This document shows positions 23,708 to 32,538 of a DNA stretch of 36,336 bases, piece after piece; the first letter of the stretch is position 1, and the number at the start of each line of letters is the position of its first letter. The DNA is taken from positions 1 to 36,336 of the forward strand of contig JAGODU010000024.1 in the NCBI GenBank assembly GCA_017998095.1. Reading direction: 5' to 3'. A program made the position numbers and the translations under genes. The notes beneath the pieces were generated by a model. The model did not search any database. It was not told where the DNA came from and worked only from the letters and a program-made list of their open reading frames with translations. The DNA is from Prolixibacteraceae bacterium. Its GTDB lineage: Bacteria > Bacteroidota > Bacteroidia > Bacteroidales > Prolixibacteraceae.

Positions 23708-26380
23708 ATGAAAAGATCAATTATATATTTTTCAGTATTGATACTTATCCTGCTTGTCGCTCAAAGTTGCAGGACATCAAAGAGAAGTTCGTATCAGGTT
23801 AAAAATGATACTGAAGTAAAAGCAAATTCTTCAGAGATTATTCTTGACCCTCCGGTAAACGCTGCCGATAAGACAGAACTTTCACGTTTCGTCTATTCTG
23901 ATCAAAGCTATCATATCCTTCAAAAAGGCAATATCAAGTTTAAGGATAACAGCCCCTTTATTGAATATATCGATGGAGGTAAACACGAAAGACTATGGTT
24001 TGCTTCCAGTCGTGCCGATTCTGTTTTCTTCGGACATAAAAGGACAAACAGCTATCAGCAGATTTATTACTGTGACCGTACTATCGAAGATGGGAAATCA
24101 CCTAAAGAAGGCTGGGGCGATGTGAAAATGCTTATCGTTGAAAGTGATAATCCCTTTTACAATGAATTTATTAAGAAATTCAATATTTCAACCAAGGGGG
24201 CAGTTGCCATTGCCGGCAACATTATGCTCTTCTCCTGCGATGTTATCAATGAAAACGGAATCAGTGAATTTAAAGATATCTGGGAATTAAAGAGGGAAGG
24301 GGAAAAGTTTAAAAACCCAAAGCCTGTGGCTGAATTGTCAGGTCAGAAAACATGGGAATCTCAACCTTCTCTTTCTGCCGATGGCAAGCATTTGTTTTTT
24401 GTTTCCAACAGGAAGATTGACAAGGATGGAATTACAATAAATACTGAAGAAGCTTGTGAAAAACTAAGCATTTTCTATAGTTATAATGAAAACGGGAAAT
24501 GGAAGACCCCTGTATTGGTTTCGGAGCTTTATTCAGAAGGAAATGAAATTACTCCGCATATTTGTTATTCAGGAAATAAACTTTATTTTTCTTCAGATAA
24601 AGAAGGTTCATTTAAAATTTATGAAGCAGATTTATCTTTGAATAATGAAAATGGAGGATATACTATTGACAAAAGTAGTGTCAAGCTTTTCAGTAGTCGC
24701 ACTATCAGCTTCTCATCCAAAAAAGCAATTGATGTTTCCGTGAATACTGAATTCAATCAGAACTACCCGTTTATTTATTTCAATCCTTTGAATGTTCAAA
24801 GTCCAAGGGCAATATACTGGTCTTCTGATATTCCTTCAGGATATGGCAGCTACGATATATATGCTTGCCCTATGCCTTTTGTAGTTGATATGAATGTTGT
24901 TCTTACTGATATTTACAATGTTTCTAAACCAGAACAGGTATTATATCCTGTAATTAAAATTGAAGGTGATATCAACGAAAAGAAAGATGCCGGAGAAGCT
25001 TCATTTAAGCTTTATTCAGGATTGGACTACAAAATTTACGGAGGATCTTATGCCAATAGCGACAAAGGATTATATGACTGTGATGAAAATGAGAATTTTA
25101 TATTTACCGGCTATAGCAAAATTGTCAATGATAAACCGGGCAATACTTCTGTTCACTCAAGGATAATTAACGGTCCTGAGGTGCAGTCAATTCTTACTGA
25201 TGTTTTTGGCTCTATTCCTCTTAAGAAGATTTTCAGTGACACTATCATCAACGATACTGTCTTTGTTACTAAAGGCTGGCTGAAGAAACCCCCTTGTCCC
25301 GGTAAATTGAATATTGAGCCTACCCACAGATCAATTGCTTATTTCCAGACAGGTTTCTGGGAAGTTAATACGACAGAAAACCTAAAGCGCGACCTTACTG
25401 ATTTGCATGAAGGCTTTGAAGTTTCTCCTGATAAAGATATTTACAATCCGGGTGGAAAGATAAATAGAAAGAGAAGCGATTATAAGGCTTTTTCATGGGA
25501 AACGCCTCTTTTCCCTATTAAACCCGGTGATGGATATACTTATTCTATTGCCGATGCCCAATGGATTGAACTTCATCCTAACAACCTTTATTGGGGCGAC
25601 AGGCCCGGTTATGAAGGTTCTCTTTTAAGCAGGATGAAAGGGCGAAAGGAAAGGATAAACCAATATCTCGATTATGCTAAGAAAGTGGATGAAAATCTAA
25701 AAAACCTCACAGATACTATTAAGTTGAAATATATTAATCTGCTTGATCTTCACAAGGATCTTAAACCTAAACTGCTAATTGAAATATTTGCTGTGTCCGA
25801 CCAAAGGGAAGTTCTCAGGGGCTGGTATATTGGAGATGTCATTCAATACAGAGGAAGCGATTATCTTGAAGGAAAGAATATCTTCGATACTGAAATGGTA
25901 AAGATTGTTCCCCCTGATGTAGACGAGAAAACAAAGACCCTGACCAGGATTAAAGCTTGTACAGTTGACTTTAATGCCGAAGGTGATAATGGTTCAATGC
26001 TGGGTATTCAGCAGGAAAAAACTGATCTGAATACTAACCTGTCGAGACTAAGGGCATGGTTTGGGTATAAGGAAGTATTAAAACGGCTTACTGACTCAGA
26101 GAAATTCAACCGTTATCTTAAGGAAGGTAAGGTTGCGTTGCCCGATAATGATGTGAAATATGAAGATGCCGATATTATTGTTATTACCCGTGGGAAGAGG
26201 GAAGACGGCGATGTTAAAAATCCTAAATATCCATACCCTGATGCCAACAATCCTAGCGGTAATGGTTATTTCGACTATGATAAGATCAGAAGGATTGAAA
26301 TACAAACCCGGCTTATTTTAACACAGGAAGGTAAGACGGAAGACAACTATTGTTGCGATCCTGATGAAAAAGCGAGGTAG
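23708..26380 (+). CDS. PD40-propeller lipoprotein with probable split OmpA-like domain
   Basis: I chose ATG 23708 (890 aa) because it gives a clean lipoprotein signal ending VAQSC (Cys21); the upstream ATG 23690 would overlap the previous gene by 8 bp. Numbering from 23708, WD40-like PD40 repeats are visible at ~214-240 (SQPSLSADGKHLFFVSNR), ~278-310 (ITPHICYSGNKLYFSSDKEG) and ~350-390. A carboxypeptidase-regulatory-like beta domain may occupy ~395-470. The C-terminal third carries pieces that look like an OmpA peptidoglycan-binding domain: AYFQTGFWEVNTTENLKRDL (~543-562), NLSRLRAWFGYKEVLKRL (~777-794) and YDKIRRIEIQTRLIL (~857-871), with ~210 residues inserted. This order resembles PorE-like proteins that link outer-membrane barrels to peptidoglycan. 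The OmpA assignment is an inference from pattern, not certain. Confidence 0.72.
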   Translation: MKRSIIYFSVLILILLVAQSCRTSKRSSYQVKNDTEVKANSSEIILDPPVNAADKTELSRFVYSDQSYHILQKGNIKFKDNSPFIEYIDGGKHERLWFASSRADSVFFGHKRTNSYQQIYYCDRTIEDGKSPKEGWGDVKMLIVESDNPFYNEFIKKFNISTKGAVAIAGNIMLFSCDVINENGISEFKDIWELKREGEKFKNPKPVAELSGQKTWESQPSLSADGKHLFFVSNRKIDKDGITINTEEACEKLSIFYSYNENGKWKTPVLVSELYSEGNEITPHICYSGNKLYFSSDKEGSFKIYEADLSLNNENGGYTIDKSSVKLFSSRTISFSSKKAIDVSVNTEFNQNYPFIYFNPLNVQSPRAIYWSSDIPSGYGSYDIYACPMPFVVDMNVVLTDIYNVSKPEQVLYPVIKIEGDINEKKDAGEASFKLYSGLDYKIYGGSYANSDKGLYDCDENENFIFTGYSKIVNDKPGNTSVHSRIINGPEVQSILTDVFGSIPLKKIFSDTIINDTVFVTKGWLKKPPCPGKLNIEPTHRSIAYFQTGFWEVNTTENLKRDLTDLHEGFEVSPDKDIYNPGGKINRKRSDYKAFSWETPLFPIKPGDGYTYSIADAQWIELHPNNLYWGDRPGYEGSLLSRMKGRKERINQYLDYAKKVDENLKNLTDTIKLKYINLLDLHKDLKPKLLIEIFAVSDQREVLRGWYIGDVIQYRGSDYLEGKNIFDTEMVKIVPPDVDEKTKTLTRIKACTVDFNAEGDNGSMLGIQQEKTDLNTNLSRLRAWFGYKEVLKRLTDSEKFNRYLKEGKVALPDNDVKYEDADIIVITRGKREDGDVKNPKYPYPDANNPSGNGYFDYDKIRRIEIQTRLILTQEGKTEDNYCCDPDEKAR

Positions 26381-26406
26381 TTTAGTTTATTATAACTAGT
26401 TTATTA

Positions 26407-26440
26407 AAAAAGCCTGAAGGATTATTCCGACAGGCTTTTT
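26407..26440. terminator. Bidirectional rho-independent terminator
   Basis: AAAAAGCCTG (26407-26416) pairs with CAGGCTTTTT (26431-26440) around a 14-nt loop. U-runs follow on both strands. It closes the three-gene envelope operon from the left and the GH5 gene from the right. Confidence 0.9.
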
Positions 26441-26476
26441 GTTTATGCTTTTATTGATTTTATCAATTCAATCAGA

Positions 26477-27634
26477 TTATTTTAAAAGTACATTGATAAA
26501 CTCGTAATCTGCTTTCCCTGATTCTTTCTTTTCAACGTCAAAATAATACAATCCAAAGTCGCCTTTGTATTCCCAGTTACACCAGGCAATATTGTTTTCT
26601 TTAAAGCCTGTTAGCATATCTGAGTAATATTGCAGCCTGTCGTTCCTGTCTACTGTTGGCAGACAACCAAATTCACCGCAAAAAAGTTGCAGGCCTTTCG
26701 AATTGGCAAATTCTAATCCGGCTCTGTAAACATCGATAAGCCTTTCTTTGTTCCATTCACTCATTCCTTCTTCCAGAAGCGCTTTCCCAGATTCATTTAA
26801 TGAATCACCAAATTCTTTGTAATCTTCTTCCGTAATAATTACGCCGGGATAATTTACCTTCCCTTTATAATCCTTTATTGATGTCCATTCAGCCTTGTAA
26901 TGTGTAAAAGCAAGTGGTGAATATGTGTGGAAGCTTAAAATAATATTCTTATCTCCTTCAGGAAGCTTAAGATATTGAAGATTAGGAGCAATCTGCCACA
27001 TGTTAGGGCCAATAACAATAACTCTTTCCGGTTCTCTTTCTCTGATAGCGGCAACAACCTGATTCATAAGTTTATTCCAGTCATCATGCTCAGGTGCTAC
27101 TGCTTCATTAAGAATTTCATAGGCTACCATGTCTGTTTTCCTTTTTTTCAGTACATCAGATAGCTCAATCCAGATATCTACAACTCTTTGCTGTGCAGCA
27201 GGGTCAGTCCATAGTGTATTGTTGCCGCCTTCGTTTACTGCATTGAAATGATGTGTCCTTACAATGTGAAGATCTACAATAGCTCTTAAGCCATATTTCT
27301 CACACCAGTCGAGACATGAATTCAAATGGCCGAAAGCAACATCGTTCTTAACATTGTTTTCATCCCACAACTCCTGCTCATCAATAGGTATGCGTACGTG
27401 ATCGAAGCCCAGACTGTCAATAAAACGTATGTCCTTTTCCTTGATATATTCATATTTAGGAGACCAGCCAAAGTCTTGCGACAACCAGTGACTAAGGTTT
27501 GTTCCTTTTTCAATACAAAAGCCCGACGGATTCATACATTCTTCTTTTTTTGTTTGTGTACATGCTGAAAGTAGTGCAATAAAACCTATAGCCAGCATAA
27601 TTACAAGGTTAGATTTTAAAATTTTTTTAATCAT
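26477..27634 (-). CDS. GH5 family lipoprotein, cellulase/beta-glucanase-like
   Basis: A 385-aa lipoprotein (Cys25 in ALLSAC) with one GH5 barrel. The pattern differs from the two GH5_7-type enzymes of the mannan locus: KGTNLSHWLSQDFGW and FDHVRIPIDEQELWDE near the N-terminus, VDLHIVRTHHFN on strand 3, acid/base Glu177 in VAYEILNEAVAPEHDDWN, SFHTYSPLAFTHY on strand 6, and nucleophile Glu321 in LFCGEFGCLP. The order resembles cellulase-like GH5 branches acting on beta-glucans, but some such members have other substrates. It stands as a separate gene 114 bp downstream of no other GH, so its link with the mannan locus 7 kb away is uncertain. Glucomannan degradation would need such an activity, which makes a link plausible. 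Confidence 0.85.
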   Translation of the reverse strand: MIKKILKSNLVIMLAIGFIALLSACTQTKKEECMNPSGFCIEKGTNLSHWLSQDFGWSPKYEYIKEKDIRFIDSLGFDHVRIPIDEQELWDENNVKNDVAFGHLNSCLDWCEKYGLRAIVDLHIVRTHHFNAVNEGGNNTLWTDPAAQQRVVDIWIELSDVLKKRKTDMVAYEILNEAVAPEHDDWNKLMNQVVAAIREREPERVIVIGPNMWQIAPNLQYLKLPEGDKNIILSFHTYSPLAFTHYKAEWTSIKDYKGKVNYPGVIITEEDYKEFGDSLNESGKALLEEGMSEWNKERLIDVYRAGLEFANSKGLQLFCGEFGCLPTVDRNDRLQYYSDMLTGFKENNIAWCNWEYKGDFGLYYFDVEKKESGKADYEFINVLLK

Positions 27635-27748
27635 GTGTTTCCTTATTTATTTTTACTTGAATCTAAAAGTATAAAAATATTTTATTCTTTCGATCATAGC
27701 TATATCTCTCTGATATTATTTTACTTCCGGAGAATCATCTTGCAGGGA

Positions 27749-30358
27749 TTATAGTGCAAACCAGTAATTTATCTTTAAAAGAAAAGTATTTATTGACGAT
27801 GCTTCACCTAAATTCTTAAATGCATCTCCTATCTTAGAGCCTGACACTGACTTGTTTATTGAACTTTCATTTGCCCATACCAGATATATTGTAGATCCGG
27901 GAAGATATTCCCACCGGAACACAAGATTAGAACGGAATTCAGAAAAGCAAAAATCAGGATTATTGAAATAGACACTGCCAATATTGTAGGTGTTTTGATT
28001 ACTTAAAACCGGATTAATAGCAGTAAACCTGTTTGAATATTCATCTGCCAAAGGATTGTCGGCTATCTTGAAGCTTGAATATGTTCCGGTAGAAATGAAA
28101 GGACTTCCATAAAACTGCAGTGATATTTCAGGCTTTATATGATAGTCAACTCTAAGGGTTGCTCCCAATGTTTCTTGTTTTATCCTTCCAAGTATCCTCT
28201 GATCGTTGAGCGAATTATATTCTGTGCTTCGGCTATTGACATATTGAAGTTCGTTGTCGTTGTTAGAGTAGTCTATGCTTAACGTGAACTTCAGTGTACT
28301 TAAAGGCTGAACAGTAAATGAAGGATTGAATGAGAAGTAATCCAGATATTCCTTCCCCCCTTTTTCATAAAGTGCATAAAAAGTAAAGGCTGTATTCTTT
28401 GAATAATCAGATCCTATCTTTATGTTGGCATGTGTCTTTGCAGGCTTTATCATCCCACTGCCTCCCCTTAGTAGTTGCATGTCAAGGGTATTGGTGAAAT
28501 TGCACATGTGTGTTTCAAGTGTCCATCTGTTAAGAAACTGAAATGATAAAAATGAATTGAAATGAGTATACAGGTACTGGAAATCAGTATTCCAAAAGTT
28601 ACTGTTTGAAAATGAAAAATTAAACGACCGCATAATTCCAACCGGCTTATTTATAAAATAAGAAATGCTGTTTGTATTAATCAGTTGATCGGCTATACTC
28701 ATGTATCCCATATCATTGAGCTCAAGTCCCGGTGACATTACAGTAACTGCTGTTGAATATCTCCACAAGCCTTTGCTGCCTTTTCCAATCTTCAGACTTC
28801 CACCATATCCTGAAAGATTAGTAAGCATATTGTCAACTTCTAAATGATCGGCATCCGGACGCTGATAATATCTGGCTGATGACTTTTGAAGTATTGATAT
28901 TGCATCCCTGCTTCCCTGTATGGTGCTCCCGATAAGCTTGGCATTCAGATAAAACTCTTTATCTTTCCATTGATGAAGAAAGTCGATCCCCCCGGCAATG
29001 GCGTCCTTATTCATGAATAGAAATGTTGAATCATTGTTGATCCTGTTCTTTGAAGTCAGTATTCCTCCCAATATTGTATTGCCCTCGTTAAAGTCCTGCT
29101 GTATCCTTGCAACGGTATAGCTTGTGAGAGGCTCAACCACTACCTTCCTTTCTGCTGTTCCATCACTGATAAGCGCCTTTTCATTATTGGTGATACTTTG
29201 TAATATCCCCACCGATAGACCTTTCGACGATTTGCCGCTTACCTTGACTGCACTCAGAATTGATGTTGAAACAGGATATTTCATATATTCATTTTCTGCC
29301 AGTACCGGCCGATATGAAGGCGCATTTCCTATTCTCCTTGAATAGAAAATCGTGATGTCATTAAATTCAAAGTTGAATATGTTTTTCCCTTCCAGAAAGA
29401 AAGGCCGCTTTTCATTGTAGAATGTTTCAAAGGCAGTAAGGTTCATTACTGATGGGTCAGCTTCCACTTGCCCGAAATCAGGGTTAATAGTTACGTTGGC
29501 AGTGAAATTGCTCGATAATCCTATCTTGGCATCTATGCCGGGATAGCCAAACGCCTGAAATCCGTTCTTCGTATAAGGGTCCAGACTGTTCTTTTCAACC
29601 GTTCTGATAGCTCCGAGAATATAAGGCATTAGTTCTATTCGTTTTGATGCAGGAAGGTCTGAAATACCTTTTAAATGGCCAAACTGATATAACATGCCCG
29701 GACCTGTTGATGTTTGCAGCTCCCAGTCGCTTTCTTCCTGAAGCCTGTCGATCCATCTCCATATATGCATTCCCCAGATTTGCTCCTTGTCTTTGCTATA
29801 GCGCAGCTGGCTTAATGGAATTTCAATTTCTGCAACCCAGGCACTGTCTTCCATTCCGGTTTTAGCTAACCATACAGCATCCCAGCTTATGTCGGCATTC
29901 ATGGGGTTTGTAAGAATGTTGTCTATTTTCTGTCCTGCAAGGGTAACATTGAATTCAAAGCCTGTTCGGTGATCATGATATGAATCGAAATCAACACCAA
30001 CACAATCGCCCGAAAATACATCCCTTCTGCTTAGTCTTTTTGTAATTTTGCTTAAGTCTGATTCGTGTGAGCGTATAGCTATATAAAGGTTCTTATTGTC
30101 GTAGAGGATATTAAATGTTGTTTCTTCTGAAGGTTCAGCCCCTTCTTTTGGTATCCATTGAGTGAAATCACCATCCCAGTATTCGTTTTTCCAGCATTCA
30201 TCGTCAAGCTTCCCGTCAACAACAGGCGGGGGAGTGGTAAGACGATGTGTTGTGTATGTTCTTAATGCAGGATTGTTTATTACTAATGAATCATTGTTTT
30301 GAGGGAAGACACAAATAGCAATAAACAGAAAAGAAAGAGGGGTTAAGACTTTTTTCAT
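27749..30358 (-). CDS. CBM9-like/DUF5916 outer-membrane protein
   Basis: An 869-aa protein with a Sec signal peptide (MKKVLTPLSFLFIAICVFPQ). Residues ~40-235 are a carbohydrate-binding family 9-like beta-sandwich (PPVVDGKLDDECWK, YDNKNLYIAIRSHES, FSGDCVGVDFDSYHDHRTGFEFNV is the core, quoted in part). From ~240 onward is the DUF5916 part, with NVTINPDFGQVEADPSVMNL and TFYNEKRPFFLEGKNIF, followed by a long series of amphipathic strands that suggest an outer-membrane beta-barrel ending in LKINYWFAL. These proteins are widespread in Bacteroidota and have no settled biochemical role. It is on the same strand as the GH5 lipoprotein, 114 bp upstream of it, so co-transcription is possible but not evident. 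Confidence 0.88.
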   Translation of the reverse strand: MKKVLTPLSFLFIAICVFPQNNDSLVINNPALRTYTTHRLTTPPPVVDGKLDDECWKNEYWDGDFTQWIPKEGAEPSEETTFNILYDNKNLYIAIRSHESDLSKITKRLSRRDVFSGDCVGVDFDSYHDHRTGFEFNVTLAGQKIDNILTNPMNADISWDAVWLAKTGMEDSAWVAEIEIPLSQLRYSKDKEQIWGMHIWRWIDRLQEESDWELQTSTGPGMLYQFGHLKGISDLPASKRIELMPYILGAIRTVEKNSLDPYTKNGFQAFGYPGIDAKIGLSSNFTANVTINPDFGQVEADPSVMNLTAFETFYNEKRPFFLEGKNIFNFEFNDITIFYSRRIGNAPSYRPVLAENEYMKYPVSTSILSAVKVSGKSSKGLSVGILQSITNNEKALISDGTAERKVVVEPLTSYTVARIQQDFNEGNTILGGILTSKNRINNDSTFLFMNKDAIAGGIDFLHQWKDKEFYLNAKLIGSTIQGSRDAISILQKSSARYYQRPDADHLEVDNMLTNLSGYGGSLKIGKGSKGLWRYSTAVTVMSPGLELNDMGYMSIADQLINTNSISYFINKPVGIMRSFNFSFSNSNFWNTDFQYLYTHFNSFLSFQFLNRWTLETHMCNFTNTLDMQLLRGGSGMIKPAKTHANIKIGSDYSKNTAFTFYALYEKGGKEYLDYFSFNPSFTVQPLSTLKFTLSIDYSNNDNELQYVNSRSTEYNSLNDQRILGRIKQETLGATLRVDYHIKPEISLQFYGSPFISTGTYSSFKIADNPLADEYSNRFTAINPVLSNQNTYNIGSVYFNNPDFCFSEFRSNLVFRWEYLPGSTIYLVWANESSINKSVSGSKIGDAFKNLGEASSINTFLLKINYWFAL

Positions 30359-30414
30359 AAAGATATTCAGCCGGGTTAAGTTATAGCTGAGAGCTTATTG
30401 ATATTAAAAAATTA

Positions 30415-30444
30415 CGGACAATTATTTTTAGAAATAACTGTCCG
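30415..30444 (-). terminator. Rho-independent terminator of the HHH/DUF4332 gene
   Basis: CGGACA (30415-30420) pairs with TGTCCG (30439-30444), and TTATTT (30422-30427) with AAATAA (30432-30437), with one A.C mismatch and a TTAG loop. On the minus strand it is followed by TAATTTTTTAATA. It lies 20 bp after the stop of the DUF4332 gene and separates it from the DUF5916 gene. Confidence 0.8.
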
Positions 30445-30463
30445 GGATACTATTCTTTTGATT

Positions 30464-30871
30464 TTAATAAGTCACCACAGGTGGTAATGTTTTTGCCTGG
30501 GCAATGAAATCTTCTACTTTACTCAATGCAGGAACAACTCTTGTGAGCTTCTTTTCTGCCTGTACTTCTTCTAGTTTTGCATGAAGGTTTGCTGCATTTC
30601 TGTTACGCAATTCTTTTACAGTGTCAACGCCTGCTGCTTCAAGTAATTCAGCAAATTCAGGGCCAACACCTTTAATACGGAAAAGATCGGCGTGATTTAC
30701 CCATTTGAGGATCTTTGATTCGTCGATACCTGAATCTTCGGCAATTTTCTTTCTGCCTGACTTTGAAGCCCCTGCTTCAAGCAGAGCTTCAACAGATTTT
30801 ATTCCGGCTGATGCAAGTTTTTCAGCATATACAGGTCCGACTCCTTCAATTTCTGCAATTTTTGTTGCCAT
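30464..30871 (-). CDS. Helix-hairpin-helix DUF4332-type protein
   Basis: I start this gene at 30871 (135 aa, MATKIAEIEGVGP). A longer in-frame ATG at 31027 would add 52 low-complexity residues and overlap the divergent ATPase gene, so I reject it. Two helix-hairpin-helix units are clear: IEGVGPVYAEKLASAGIKSVEALL (~8-31; first part IEGVGPVYAEKLASAG) and RIKGVGPEFAELLEAAGVDT (~66-85). Such HhH pairs usually bind DNA without sequence preference. DUF4332 proteins are common and mostly of unknown role. It is divergent from a HerA-like ATPase, which suggests but does not prove a DNA-related partnership. Confidence 0.88.
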   Translation of the reverse strand: MATKIAEIEGVGPVYAEKLASAGIKSVEALLEAGASKSGRKKIAEDSGIDESKILKWVNHADLFRIKGVGPEFAELLEAAGVDTVKELRNRNAANLHAKLEEVQAEKKLTRVVPALSKVEDFIAQAKTLPPVVTY

Positions 30872-30910
30872 AATTTTTAATTTTTGATTTATAAATGATA
30901 GAAAAACGTT

Positions 30911-30918
30911 TATCTTGG
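30911..30918 (+). promoter_or_regulatory. Candidate -7 box of the DUF853 ATPase gene
   Basis: TATCTTGG, related to TAnnTTTG, lies 60 bp before the ATG at 30978, with TTTG at 30883-30886 about 24 bp upstream. Spacing is a little long, so this is only a candidate. Confidence 0.3.
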
Positions 30919-30977
30919 TATAATGTTTTAATGTATAGATATTATATCTTCCACTAATGTATAAAAAATAATTCAAA

Positions 30978-32525
30978 ATGGATAAAAAAACTTTTGACGA
31001 AAAGATAAAGGGTTCATATACCTTCAAGGGGGAATCGATATTAATGGGCTCAGCTATCTTTGGTGATGATTACGAAACAGGCTGCCAGATAAGGCTTCCA
31101 TTAAAGACTTTCAACCGTCACGGTTTGATTGCAGGGGCTACCGGTACAGGTAAAACCAAAACTTTACAGGTCATAATTGAAAACCTATCCGATGCAGGTG
31201 TACCTGTTTTAGCAATGGATATCAAAGGCGACCTTAGCGGTCTTGGTGCCCCGGGTTCAATGAACCCTATCATCGAAAAGCGGACTAAACAAATTGGCAT
31301 GGAATGGAATCCAAGTAATTATCCGCTTGAATTTCTGTCTATCTCCGATGAGCCGGGTGTTCGCTTAAGGGCTACTGTTTCTGAGTATGGCCCAATTCTT
31401 CTTGCTAAAATCCTTAATCTTAATGAAAGCCAGACAGGTGTGCTTTCTATGATTTTTAAATATTGCGACGACAGGAACCTTCCTTTGCTCGACCTCAAAG
31501 ACCTTAAAGCTGCTATCAGCTGGGCGGGCAATGAAGGAAAGGAAGAATTTCAGAAGGAATATGGTTTTATGCAATCTACTTCTGCAGGTACAATCCTCAG
31601 AAATATTATAAGCCTCGAACAGCAGGGTGGTGAAGGCATTTTCGGTGAACCTTCTTTCGATGTGTTTGACCTGATGAAGAAAACAAAGGATGGCAAGGGA
31701 ATGGTTAATATCCTTCGCCTTACCGATATGCAAAGCAAACCCGACTTGTTCAGTACTTTCATGCTTTGCCTCCTTGCCGAGATATTTCAAAATATGCCGG
31801 AGCTTGGTGACCCCGATAAACCTGAACTCGTTATCTTTATTGATGAAGCTCACCTTGTTTTCAGAGATGCTCCCAAAAACCTGCTCGATCAGTTTGAAAT
31901 GACTATCAAGCTTATCCGTTCAAAGGGAGTAGGTATTTTCTTCATCACTCAATCGCCTACAGATATACCGGCAGCTATTCTCGGACAGCTTGGTACTAAA
32001 GTGCAACATGCTCTCAGGGCTTTTACTGCCAAGGATAGAAAAGATATCAAGACTGCTTCTGAAAACTACCCTCTGTCTGACTTTTATGTAGTCGATGAAT
32101 TGATTACACAGCTAGGTATTGGCGAAGCTTTTATCTCCGGCCTTGATGAAAAGGGACGACCTACTGAGCTTGTTAGTACTATCATTCGACCTCCTTATTC
32201 AAGGATGGATGTGCTGAGCGAAAATGAAATAAATGCTATTATCAACGATTCCGATCTTATCCGCGATTACAATATGGAAATCGACAGGCAAAGTGCTTAT
32301 GAAATTCTTCAAAGCAGGATAGCCGAAAAGGAAGAGGAAGTGGAACAAGCTGTTGAGAGGTCAAGAGTACGCCAGCCTGCAAGGGGAAGAGCTGAAACTT
32401 CTACTTTTGAAAAGATAATAAAAAGCCCTGTTACCAATATGATTGCCCGTGAAGTAACACGCGGTCTCCTTGGTGTGCTGGGATTGAAAACCACAACACG
32501 ATCAAGGTCAAGAAGAAGATATTAA
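30978..32525 (+). CDS. HerA-like DUF853 ATPase (YjgR-type)
   Basis: A 515-aa cytoplasmic P-loop ATPase. The Walker A motif is GATGTGKT (53-60) and Walker B is LVIFIDEAHLVF with Asp289-Glu290. Other family motifs are LAMDIKGDLSGLG, GVLSMIFKYCDD, GIFFITQSPTDIP and GTKVQHALRAFTAKD. It belongs to the FtsK/HerA superfamily branch typified by E. coli YjgR, whose function is not established. The C-terminus is Arg-rich (RSRVRQPARGRAE and TTRSRSRRRY), which could bind nucleic acid. It is divergent from the HhH protein and convergent with the metallopeptidase gene, 13 bp from its stop with no terminator between. Confidence 0.93.
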   Translation: MDKKTFDEKIKGSYTFKGESILMGSAIFGDDYETGCQIRLPLKTFNRHGLIAGATGTGKTKTLQVIIENLSDAGVPVLAMDIKGDLSGLGAPGSMNPIIEKRTKQIGMEWNPSNYPLEFLSISDEPGVRLRATVSEYGPILLAKILNLNESQTGVLSMIFKYCDDRNLPLLDLKDLKAAISWAGNEGKEEFQKEYGFMQSTSAGTILRNIISLEQQGGEGIFGEPSFDVFDLMKKTKDGKGMVNILRLTDMQSKPDLFSTFMLCLLAEIFQNMPELGDPDKPELVIFIDEAHLVFRDAPKNLLDQFEMTIKLIRSKGVGIFFITQSPTDIPAAILGQLGTKVQHALRAFTAKDRKDIKTASENYPLSDFYVVDELITQLGIGEAFISGLDEKGRPTELVSTIIRPPYSRMDVLSENEINAIINDSDLIRDYNMEIDRQSAYEILQSRIAEKEEEVEQAVERSRVRQPARGRAETSTFEKIIKSPVTNMIAREVTRGLLGVLGLKTTTRSRSRRRY

Positions 32526-32538
32526 CGATTTACGGCAA

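Noticed and set aside
30872..31027. An N-terminal extension of the DUF4332 gene to ATG 31027
   Set aside because: The added 52 residues are low-complexity, run through the promoter gap and overlap the ATPase start; the conserved protein begins at MATKIAEIEGVGP.
31365..31853. A 162-aa reading frame on the minus strand
   Set aside because: It is antisense inside the DUF853 ATPase gene, with no domain and a biased composition typical of shadows.
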